A DNA stretch of 6,703 nucleotides from Acidobacteriota bacterium (GTDB lineage: Bacteria > Acidobacteriota > Vicinamibacteria > Marinacidobacterales > SMYC01), in assembly GCA_029263435.1 (NCBI GenBank), contig JAJCXL010000393.1, forward strand, positions 1-6,703. The letters are read 5' to 3'. Positions 1-5,467 of this stretch are shown piece by piece; the stretch's first letter is position 1, and every line of letters starts with the position of its first letter. A model generated the notes under the pieces. The model worked only from the letters and a program-made list of their open reading frames with translations. It was not told the origin of the DNA and ran no database searches. The position numbers and the translations under genes were made by a program.

Positions 1-281
1 TGGAGCTCGACCGCGCCGATATGAGCGAGTACGTAGGCGGTACCGACCGTGGGGTGGCCGGCGAACGGAAGCTCCACGCCTGGCGTGAAAATGCGAAGCC
101 GACGCGTATGAGACGGATCGTCCGGCGGCTGAACGAATACCGCTTCCGAGAGGTTGAGCTCTCGAGCGACGGACTGCATGGTAGTGGTGGCCAAGCCGGA
201 CGCGTCTGGAAAGACCGCGAGCTGGTTGCCTCCGAAGATCTCGGTCGTGAAAACATCCGCGGTCAAGAAGCGATAACGCAT
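1..281 (-). CDS. PhzF-family isomerase-like protein, N-terminal part (cut by left window edge)
   Basis: This is the first 93 codons of a gene reading leftwards out of the window. The translation begins [12 protein letters not shown] and continues with [12 protein letters not shown] (residues 16-27), [12 protein letters not shown] (39-50) and [12 protein letters not shown] (71-82), a very good match to the N-terminal half of PhzF-like diaminopimelate-epimerase-fold proteins. In PhzF the catalytic acid is a Glu in the N-x-S-E segment; here it is E46. The conserved GHPT motif, whose His (H76) lines the active site, is also present. Known family members include the phenazine enzyme PhzF (isomerisation of trans-2,3-dihydro-3-hydroxyanthranilate), but most family members are uncharacterised, and no phenazine genes are seen here, so the substrate is unknown. 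The ATG is preceded by AAGGAG at a spacing of 7 nt, which supports the start. The C-terminal half of the fold lies outside the window. The gene is divergent from the transporter. Confidence 0.9.
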   Translation of the reverse strand, partial: MRYRFLTADVFTTEIFGGNQLAVFPDASGLATTTMQSVARELNLSEAVFVQPPDDPSHTRRLRIFTPGVELPFAGHPTVGTAYVLAHIGAVEL

Positions 282-380
282 CGATGGACTCCTTCTAGCT
301 CGCATCGTGCGTCGCAACCGTAGGCCGAGGCAATTGTCAGCAGGCAAATCGAATCGTCGCTGTTAGAGTAGCGACTGCCG
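282..380. promoter_or_regulatory. Divergent intergenic region between the PhzF-like gene and the SSS transporter
   Basis: This 99-bp spacer separates two divergently transcribed genes, so promoters for both probably lie here. On the minus strand it holds the Shine-Dalgarno of the PhzF-like gene (289-294). On the plus strand a TTGTCA hexamer at 334-339 resembles a -35 box, but no convincing -10 box follows at 16-18 bp, so I do not call a promoter. The right end contains the inverted repeat listed separately. Confidence 0.45.
356..375 (+). repeat. Perfect 6-bp inverted repeat immediately upstream of the SSS start codon
   Basis: GTCGCT (356-361) and AGCGAC (370-375) are perfect reverse complements separated by 8 nt (GTTAGAGT), and the right arm ends 5 nt before the ATG at 381. 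In mRNA this would form a hairpin exactly where the ribosome binding site should be. As DNA it could be an operator for a small dimeric regulator. No strong Shine-Dalgarno is visible between 360 and 380 (only GAG within the loop), so initiation may be weak or controlled. A 6-bp arm can occur by chance, hence the modest confidence. Confidence 0.35.
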
Positions 381-1802
381 ATGCGCGCCTCATGGTTGGA
401 CACCGCCGTTCTCGGAACCTACATCCTCGTGATGTTAATACTTGGCTACCGGGGCTTCCGGCGGAGCCGCAACTCGACGGACTACCTCGTGGCGGGACGT
501 CGCCTGGGCTACGGCATGTACATCGCTTGCCTCTCCGCGGTTGCTCTCGGCGGAGCGGCGACGGTCGGGAGTGCCTCATTGGGTTATCGCCACGGTATCT
601 CCGGCATTTGGCTCGTGACCTGGATCGGTCTCGGGATCGTCGCTCTCGGTCTTCTCCTCGGCACCAAGCTCTCGAATCTCGGAATCTTGAGCGTCAGCGA
701 GATGCTGGAGCTTCGTTTCGACGGTCGAGCGAGGATCGTCAGCGCAGTCATCACCGTGATCTACACGCTCATGGTCTCGGTCACGCAAGTGATCGCGATG
801 GGAAGCATCTTGGGGCCGATGCTCTCTTGGTCCCCCGCGCAGGGCATGGTTGTTGGAGGCGGCATCGTGCTCGTCTATACCTTCCTCGGCGGGATGTGGT
901 CGGTCTCTTATACGGACCTCATTCAGTTCGGATTCATGAGTGCCGGGGTGTTCTTGCTCATGTTACCCATCGGGATCTCGTCGAGCGGCGGGCTCGATGT
1001 CTTGTTCGCCGAGGTACCGGAGGCGCATCTTCGTCTCGACACCATCGGCTTCGATACGATCCTGTTGTTCTTTCTACTCTTTTTTCTCGGTCTTCTGATC
1101 GGCCAGGACATTTGGCAGCGAGTGTTCACGGCGAAGAGCTCGCGCGTGGCTCGGCGAGGCACCGTCATCGCGGGTCTCTACTGCATTGCCTATGCTTTCG
1201 CGACGACGTTGATCGGCATGATCGCTTTGACGCATTTTCCCGCTCTCGAAGATCCTCAAACGGCGTTCGCGCGCGTTGCCGTAGAAATGCTTCCGGCCGG
1301 CGTGAGCGGAATCGTGCTCGCTGGAAGCGTCTCGGCTCTGATGTCCACCGCGAGCGGGACGCTGCTCGCTTCCTCCACGGTGCTTTCGAGCGATGTCTAC
1401 CGACGCTTCTTCGCGCCGGAGATCGATGACCCGAGCTTCTTGCGAATTTCGAGGGCGCTCACCGGAGTGCTGGGTCTTTGCGTGATCGTGGTCGCGCTGT
1501 TCGTGGGCGACGTGATTCTCGCGCTGGACATCGCTTATACCTTCTTGTCGGGGGCTATCTTCGTCCCAGTGATGGCAGCGTTGTTCTGGCGTCGGGCGAC
1601 GGCGACCGCGACGCTCGCCTCGATGTGCGCGAGTACCGTCGTCGCGGCGGTGGCCATGCTGGTGTGGGGGGCCGGCGCGTCGCCACCCATCCTCCTCGGC
1701 CTGGTCACGAGCGTCACCGTCCTCGTGACGGTGAGTCTGATGACCCCCGCTCCCGCGCCCGACGTGCTGAGGGCGTGGAAGCAGAGGTTGGAGGGACACT
1801 AG
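381..1802 (+). CDS. Sodium:solute symporter (SSS/SLC5-like) family transporter
   Basis: This is a 473-residue polytopic inner-membrane protein with about 12-13 hydrophobic segments, a usual length for the SSS family (PutP, PanF and vSGLT relatives), which couples Na+ influx to solute uptake. Hallmarks in order are: a short first helix (residues 8-25) followed by RRSRNSTDYLVAGRRLG (27-43), the typical 'x-D-Y-x-x-A-G-R' loop; the glycine/alanine-rich helix with GYRHGISGIW (68-77); GGMWSVSYTDLIQ (170-182), a family signature; GQDIWQRVFTAKS (241-253); and SALMSTASGTLLASSTV (318-334) followed by DVYRRF (338-343). The MSTAS stretch corresponds to the helix supplying the Na+-coordinating Ser/Thr residues in PutP and vSGLT. 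The substrate cannot be read from the sequence. An in-frame TAG at 369-371 leaves the ATG at 381 as the first possible ATG, although no good Shine-Dalgarno precedes it. The gene ends inside a CTAG shared with the convergent kinase gene. Confidence 0.93.
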   Translation: MRASWLDTAVLGTYILVMLILGYRGFRRSRNSTDYLVAGRRLGYGMYIACLSAVALGGAATVGSASLGYRHGISGIWLVTWIGLGIVALGLLLGTKLSNLGILSVSEMLELRFDGRARIVSAVITVIYTLMVSVTQVIAMGSILGPMLSWSPAQGMVVGGGIVLVYTFLGGMWSVSYTDLIQFGFMSAGVFLLMLPIGISSSGGLDVLFAEVPEAHLRLDTIGFDTILLFFLLFFLGLLIGQDIWQRVFTAKSSRVARRGTVIAGLYCIAYAFATTLIGMIALTHFPALEDPQTAFARVAVEMLPAGVSGIVLAGSVSALMSTASGTLLASSTVLSSDVYRRFFAPEIDDPSFLRISRALTGVLGLCVIVVALFVGDVILALDIAYTFLSGAIFVPVMAALFWRRATATATLASMCASTVVAAVAMLVWGAGASPPILLGLVTSVTVLVTVSLMTPAPAPDVLRAWKQRLEGH

Positions 1803-3721
1803 GTCGTGTCGGATGGAGGAGTTTCCCGCTTCAACTCTTTCGGCAGACGAAGGGTGAACGTCGTGCCACGTCCCACGACGCTTTCGACTCGAATATCGCC
1901 GCGATGCTTGTGGGCGATGTTTCGCGCGATCACGAGTCCCGCTCCCATCTTCACCCGCGAGCCCTTCGCACGAAAGTCGAACTCGAAGAGGCGTTCGAGC
2001 TTGTCTTTAGGAATGCCTGGTCCGTCATCCGTGATCGCGATCGTGATGAAGGCGCCGTCCTCGGTGATGGTCAGATCGATGTGCCCGGCGCCGTCGATGG
2101 CCTCGGCCGCATTCGTCAGAAGCGTTAGAAAGAGCTGATTCAGCTCTGCCGGATAGCAGTCGATCTCGGGTACGTCGCCGTAGCTCTTCCTCACGTCCAC
2201 GCGCCCCGTTAGCTCGCCACTAAGAAGATCCAATGCGCTGTCGATCCCGACCCGGATATCGGTGCGTTGGAACTCCGCTTCGTCGAGTCGAGCGAAATTC
2301 TTCAAGCTCCGCCCGAGAGTCGCCACCCGTGAGGCCGCGGCCGCCATCATGTTCGTGTCGCTCTCGAGAATCCGGAACGCCTCTTGGAACTTGGCGTTTT
2401 GTCGGAGCGCTTCGATGCTTTCGCTCGACTCCGTCAACGTCCGGATCTTCTCGATGCACTTCGCCGTGACGACGGAGGCGCTCCTCAGGGCTCCGGTCGG
2501 AGTGTTCAGCTCGTGCGCAATGCCGGCGACGAGCTTTCCGAGCGCGGCCATCTTCTCCGCGTGGACGAGCTGTGCCTGCGCTCCGCCAAGCTCCGCGAGC
2601 AAGTTCTCGAGCTGTAAATTCTTGTTCTCGAGCTCGACATTGGCGAGCTGAGCGAGCTTCATTTCTTGGTCCGCTTTGTCGATCGCATATCGAGTCTGGA
2701 GATTCTTCAGCTTGGTCCGTTGTTCGTCGGAAAAGACCTCTTCTTTGATGCGTTGAAACTCGCGGTAGTGTTCTAACGCGCGCGCCGGATCTCCGTTTTG
2801 CTCATGAAGCTCCGAGAGCGCTAGGTGGGTTTGGTACGTCCTCGACTTGGAGCGGATCGCTTTCGCGAGCGCTAAGGAGCGATTCAGGGCGTCGTCGGCC
2901 GCCAAGAGATCGTCTTTTCGCAGATACACTCGGCCCAAATGGATCAAGCTGGTGCACTGGGCCTGCCGTTGGCCAATGGCCTCCCGGATCCCGAGCGCTT
3001 CGAGATGATAGGCGAGCGCTTGGTCGAGCTCACCGAGTCGTCCGTAAGTGTTGCCCAAGTCATTCAGCGATCGCGCTTCACCCATTCGGTTGCCTTCCGC
3101 CTTGAAGATAGCGAGGCTTCGATGCAGCGCGGGTCGGGCCTGGTCATAGTTCCCGGTGGCGTGATAGGTCGCGGCCAAGTGAACGAGTCCTCGCGCGGAG
3201 AGCCAGCCCTTGCCGATCTCGTCAGCCACGGCAACGACGTCTTGGCAGTAGGCGGCGGATTGATCGTAGTCACCGACGTCGTGGTATAGCGTTGCGAGCG
3301 CGAGCAGGGTCAACCCCTCCCAGAAGCGATTGTGAGTCTCGCGAAAAAACTCGAGGCATTCCAAGTTGTTCGCGAGGGATTCGTCATAGGTCCCCTGGTC
3401 TTTCTGGACCCCCAGCATGGGCACGAGCGCTTTCATGGCGCCTTCGCGATCTTGGATCTCCTTGAAGATATGGCGGGCTTCGTCGAGGTGCTGTGTCGAC
3501 TTCGAGAGCTCACCCACGAACCAGTGGCCGAACCCGAGAAATACCAGGCCATAGGCCTCACCTCGGCGGTAGGAAAGACGTTTCGAACGGATATAGGCCC
3601 GTCGAGACAAGTCGATCAAGAGCTGAGGGTTCTCCCCGGAGATCAGATCTTCGGCGCGCTGGAGCAGACTGAATACGGTCTCCGGACTGTCGTCCAAGGA
3701 ACCGTCACGCGCGTGGGCCAT
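1799..3721 (-). CDS. Soluble TPR-repeat sensor histidine kinase
   Basis: This 640-residue protein has no membrane segment, so it is a cytoplasmic sensor kinase. Residues about 55-334 form seven tetratricopeptide-type repeats with an almost exact 40-residue pitch (starting near 55, 95, 135, 175, 215, 255 and 295; cores such as LGNTYGRLGELDQALAYH). A coiled coil follows (about 331-390, LENKNLQLENLLAEL). The dimerisation/phosphotransfer helix carries KLVAGIAHELNTPTGAL (396-412) with phospho-acceptor H403. The HATPase domain shows an N-box NAAEAI (N537), a G1 box DDGPGIP (565-571), an F-box LFEFDF (578-583) and a G2 box MGAGLVIARN (592-601). Known role of the family: ATP-dependent autophosphorylation at His and transfer to a response-regulator Asp. 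No receiver domain is fused or encoded nearby, so the partner is unknown. The reading frame stays open to 4051, but that part overlaps the upstream GTPase gene. ATG 3721 is the only ATG, GTG or TTG after that gene ends, although its Shine-Dalgarno is weak. It probably forms an operon with the GTPase gene. Confidence 0.93.
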   Translation of the reverse strand: MAHARDGSLDDSPETVFSLLQRAEDLISGENPQLLIDLSRRAYIRSKRLSYRRGEAYGLVFLGFGHWFVGELSKSTQHLDEARHIFKEIQDREGAMKALVPMLGVQKDQGTYDESLANNLECLEFFRETHNRFWEGLTLLALATLYHDVGDYDQSAAYCQDVVAVADEIGKGWLSARGLVHLAATYHATGNYDQARPALHRSLAIFKAEGNRMGEARSLNDLGNTYGRLGELDQALAYHLEALGIREAIGQRQAQCTSLIHLGRVYLRKDDLLAADDALNRSLALAKAIRSKSRTYQTHLALSELHEQNGDPARALEHYREFQRIKEEVFSDEQRTKLKNLQTRYAIDKADQEMKLAQLANVELENKNLQLENLLAELGGAQAQLVHAEKMAALGKLVAGIAHELNTPTGALRSASVVTAKCIEKIRTLTESSESIEALRQNAKFQEAFRILESDTNMMAAAASRVATLGRSLKNFARLDEAEFQRTDIRVGIDSALDLLSGELTGRVDVRKSYGDVPEIDCYPAELNQLFLTLLTNAAEAIDGAGHIDLTITEDGAFITIAITDDGPGIPKDKLERLFEFDFRAKGSRVKMGAGLVIARNIAHKHRGDIRVESVVGRGTTFTLRLPKELKRETPPSDTT

Positions 3722-3781
3722 CGTCGCGTTATAGACCGACCTTGGTGGGAAAACAACCGCGGAGGGTGTCGAGCGGCGGCT

Positions 3782-3798
3782 CGGCGGTCGACGCGCCG
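3782..3798 (-). repeat. GC-rich hairpin in the gap between the GTPase and kinase genes
   Basis: CGGCG (3782-3786) and CGCCG (3794-3798) form a perfect 5-bp stem with a 7-nt loop. A second overlapping pairing, GTCGA (3768-3772) with TCGAC (3788-3792), is also possible. On the minus strand the structure starts 14 nt beyond the GTPase stop codon. It is followed by a T-rich patch only about 25 nt later (GTTGTTTTCCC, minus strand of 3747-3757), so it is not a convincing intrinsic terminator. It could reduce read-through or protect the upstream message. The rest of the 91-bp gap (3722-3812) shows nothing else I can name. Confidence 0.3.
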
Positions 3799-3812
3799 TC
3801 CCTAACGTGCTG

Positions 3813-5195
3813 CTAGGACGCGATCGCTTGCGAAAGCTTGCGGCGCAAGGCGTGCCAGTGGAGGGACAGTCCAACCAGCACCGAAGCCGTCGTCCAGTAC
3901 TTGCGCTCGGTCTCATCGAAGCTGGCATCCGAGACGTCTGAGTACACGATGAGGGCGCCGAACGGGACGCCTTCGCATCCCAGGGGCGCGACCAGAAGAG
4001 ACGCAATGCCTCCGGCTGCTGCGGTCGGCTTACCGAAGAACACCTCTGCAACGACGTCCTCGACGACCGTGACCTGAAGGGCGCGCTCGCAGAGCAGGCT
4101 CGCGACGCTTCCGACGCCCGCGGAGGTCGAGGCGTTGAGGGGATCGGTCCCCCCGGGGAGGGTCTCCCACTCGTCCATCACCTTCTCGCCCGGCCTGAAC
4201 AGAAGAAGCGATCCGCGTTTTCGCTGAGCGCCCTTGAGTAGGCGTTCGGTCACGCCTTTGGGAAGAGCCCGTTCGTTGTGGTCGGCCAACATCGGAGCGA
4301 GCTCCGACAGCGCGTCCATCATTTCTTCGCGCCGGGCGGATAGTTGCTCGAGGCTCTTGAGCGAGTCCAGCCGCTCTGCGAGCATCATGTTCGTGTTGAC
4401 GGACTCGGAGAGAAGAGACGCTTGATCCACGACTTGGCGGTCGTGCCCGTCGGCCTGTTGCTCCTCGCGATAGCCGTCCCAATCGAAGCGCTTGTCGAAC
4501 GTGGGGGTGGCTTCGTCCTGAGTCTCTGCAGCGGCGGCTCGAGCCTGCGCTTGTTGCAGGGCTTGATCCACGGTCTGACTCAGCTGGGTCAGGTCCTTGA
4601 GCGGTTTGCCGGCTTTCGCGTAGGTGTAGGCGATGGCACCTTTCAACACGGCGGCGAAGGTCTCGATGACACCATCGCCCGTCGTCGCCACGGCTTCGAA
4701 GGCGGGGAGCCCACGCGTGTTGAGCTCACTCTGGAGCTCGGCGACAGGGAGGGCGTCGGGCAAGTCTCGTTTGTTCCACTGAAGAATCGTGGGCGTCTTA
4801 TCAGGATCGAGCGAGTTGATCGTGAGATTCTCGCGGAGATTCTTCATCGCCCACTCGTTATTCTCCGTAGCATTCGGACCCGAATCGGCGACGAGAACGA
4901 CACCGTCCGCGCCCCCGAGCACCTGGCGACGAGTGAGCTCGTAGTGGAGTTGTCCGGGGACGGTGTAGAGCTTCACTTTCACCGACAGACCCGCGACCTG
5001 GCCCAAGTCCATGGGTAGCAAGTCGAAGAACAACGTGCGGTCGTTCGTGGTCGCGATCGAAACGAGCCCCTGGCGGCCCTCCGGATCGGTGAGCCGATGA
5101 AGGGTCTGGAGGTTGGTCGTTTTACCTCCCATGGCGCACCCGTAATAGACGACCTTGATGGTGACCGTCTTGTGGACCGCGTCGAATACCGCCAT
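3813..5195 (-). CDS. MglA-like small GTPase fused to a C-terminal GAF-like domain
   Basis: This 460-residue protein has two parts. Residues 1-192 are an MglA-type Ras-like GTPase: P-loop GCAMGGKTTNL (19-29), switch I region NDRTLFFDLLP (51-61), the MglA-style Walker B replacement YTVPGQ (77-82), base-specificity motif NKRD (141-144), and AVATTGDG (168-175) in the position of the SAK loop. R53 and Q82, the intrinsic arginine finger and catalytic glutamine of MglA proteins, are both present. Residue 21 is Ala where classical MglA has Gly. Residues about 196-305 are an Ala/Gln/Glu-rich, partly coiled-coil linker. Residues about 311-455 look like a GAF-fold sensor domain (GSLLLFRPGE, IASLLVAPLGCEGVPFGALIVYSD, and helix ERKYWTTASVLVGL). 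Classical MglA is about 195 residues and works with the roadblock protein MglB in cell polarity and motility; no MglB is seen here. The strong Shine-Dalgarno GAGGAGGAG (5200-5208) sits just before the ATG. It is probably cotranscribed with the histidine kinase downstream. Confidence 0.92.
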   Translation of the reverse strand: MAVFDAVHKTVTIKVVYYGCAMGGKTTNLQTLHRLTDPEGRQGLVSIATTNDRTLFFDLLPMDLGQVAGLSVKVKLYTVPGQLHYELTRRQVLGGADGVVLVADSGPNATENNEWAMKNLRENLTINSLDPDKTPTILQWNKRDLPDALPVAELQSELNTRGLPAFEAVATTGDGVIETFAAVLKGAIAYTYAKAGKPLKDLTQLSQTVDQALQQAQARAAAAETQDEATPTFDKRFDWDGYREEQQADGHDRQVVDQASLLSESVNTNMMLAERLDSLKSLEQLSARREEMMDALSELAPMLADHNERALPKGVTERLLKGAQRKRGSLLLFRPGEKVMDEWETLPGGTDPLNASTSAGVGSVASLLCERALQVTVVEDVVAEVFFGKPTAAAGGIASLLVAPLGCEGVPFGALIVYSDVSDASFDETERKYWTTASVLVGLSLHWHALRRKLSQAIAS

Positions 5196-5241
5196 GGTGC
5201 TCCTCCTCGATGGTGCGCCTCGCGCCCGTCGCTCTCACGCA

Positions 5242-5280
5242 TGCAGGTCTTCGTCGTCGGCCCGGGGACGACACCCTGCA
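5242..5280 (-). repeat. Composite hairpin in the GTPase leader
   Basis: TGCAGG (5242-5247) pairs with CCTGCA (5275-5280), and inside it GTCGTC (5253-5258) pairs with GACGAC (5267-5272). An asymmetric internal loop of 5 and 2 nt separates the two stems, and the apical loop is 8 nt. The twelve Watson-Crick pairs are perfect. On the minus strand the hairpin lies about 34 nt ahead of the Shine-Dalgarno of the GTPase gene. No U-tract follows on either strand, so a standard intrinsic terminator is unlikely. It could be an operator or an expression-platform-like element. Confidence 0.45.
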
Positions 5281-5282
5281 GA

Positions 5283-5397
5283 GATAGCCTTCCTTCGCCT
5301 TATCGGCCACTCTCGAGCGAAACTGTAGGCCCGGCGGGGCCGAGAAGCCATGAATCGGCCTCTCGAGCAAGCGTGTTGTCCCGGCGGAAAGGCTATC
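5283..5397. ncRNA. Candidate structured RNA element closed by a long-range stem
   Basis: GATAGCCTT (5283-5291) is perfectly complementary to AAGGCTATC (5389-5397). The helix can continue as CGCC (5296-5299) with GGCG (5383-5386) after a small internal loop. Inside the roughly 115-nt span are a GGCCC/GGGCC hairpin (5328-5332 with 5337-5341), an alternative TCGGCC/GGCCGA pairing (5303-5308 with 5338-5343), and a 9-bp stem with one mismatch (5341-5349 with 5357-5365). Some of these are mutually exclusive, which would suit a switch. The element could act in the 5' leader of either flanking gene. It is inferred from pairing alone, because I cannot test covariation, and it matches no known riboswitch family I can name. 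Confidence 0.3.
5302..5368. repeat. Imperfect direct repeat ATCGGCC-TCTCGAGC
   Basis: ATCGGCC-AC-TCTCGAGC (5302-5318) recurs as ATCGGCC-TCTCGAGC (5354-5368), 52 bp downstream and without the two extra bases. Each copy contains the palindrome CTCGAG. The roughly five-helical-turn spacing would place two bound proteins on the same face of DNA, so a pair of regulator sites is possible. Alternatively the repeat is the trace of a duplication that built the secondary structure here. Confidence 0.4.
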
Positions 5398-5418
5398 CTC
5401 GGCCGTCATCCCGTTCGA

Positions 5419-5427
5419 TTTATGACA
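5419..5427 (-). promoter_or_regulatory. Possible extended -10 element for the GTPase-kinase operon
   Basis: On the minus strand the sequence TGT-CATAAA (5427 down to 5419) fits an extended -10 pattern (TGn followed by a hexamer matching TATAAT at 4 of 6 positions) in the most A+T-rich patch of the spacer. No clear -35 box lies upstream. If used, transcription would start near 5411 and produce a leader of about 215 nt that contains all the paired elements described at 5242-5397. This is weak evidence on its own. Confidence 0.22.
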
Positions 5428-5455
5428 CACTTGCCTGCGAAATAGTGCCTGCTTT

Positions 5456-5460
5456 GGAGA
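5456..5460 (+). promoter_or_regulatory. Ribosome binding site that fixes the TTG start of the AarF-like gene
   Basis: GGAGA at 5456-5460 lies 7 nt ahead of TTG 5468-5470. The overlapping ATG at 5463 is in another frame and meets a TGA at 5469-5471 after two codons. The AarF frame is closed by TGA at 5423-5425, and between that stop and 5468 it contains no ATG, GTG or TTG, so TTG 5468 is the best start. Confidence 0.65.
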
Positions 5461-5467
5461 CGATGGA

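Larger units (their letters stand above)
5196..5467. promoter_or_regulatory. Repeat-rich divergent intergenic region between GTPase and AarF-like genes
   Basis: This 272-bp non-coding spacer serves two divergent genes, so promoters for both are expected. It holds more internal symmetry than expected: a composite hairpin at 5242-5280, long-range inverted arms at 5283-5291 and 5389-5397, two further short hairpins between these arms, and an imperfect direct repeat. Small open frames crossing it on either strand have no recognisable protein character and no family resemblance. The arrangement on the minus strand, a closed multi-stem domain, then a hairpin, then the ribosome binding site, resembles a regulated 5' leader, but I recognise no known riboswitch consensus. 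Confidence 0.5.

Noticed and set aside
281..281. Assigning phzF and a phenazine pathway to the left-edge gene
   Set aside because: Most PhzF-fold proteins are not phenazine enzymes, and no other phenazine gene is visible, so only the family is called.
21..323. 100-codon plus-strand open frame at the left edge
   Set aside because: It is antisense to the PhzF-like gene, which has both the catalytic Glu context and the GHPT motif plus a good ribosome binding site.
392..1429. 345-codon open frame on the plus strand inside the transporter gene
   Set aside because: It is an Arg/His-rich out-of-frame shadow typical of G+C-rich DNA. The SSS frame explains the region with clear family motifs.
1074..1799. 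241-codon minus-strand open frame opposite the transporter
   Set aside because: It is Arg/His/Glu-rich with no recognisable motif and is fully antisense to the SSS gene.
3722..4051. N-terminal extension of the kinase reading frame by 110 codons
   Set aside because: It overlaps the well-supported GTPase-GAF C-terminus in a different frame, is low-complexity Arg/Ser/Pro-rich, and has no domain character. The kinase begins sensibly at ATG 3721.
4344..5018. 224-codon plus-strand open frame opposite the GTPase
   Set aside because: It is an antisense shadow of the GTPase domain; the minus strand carries the P-loop, YTVPGQ and NKRD motifs in order.
5376..5399. TTGTCC and TATCCT as a plus-strand promoter for the AarF-like gene
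   Set aside because: The spacer between the hexamers is only 12 bp, too short for a standard sigma-70 promoter.
5122..5430. Small minus-strand open frame crossing the divergent spacer
   Set aside because: It overlaps the GTPase start in another frame, its composition is that of random G+C-rich sequence, and it lacks a family match.
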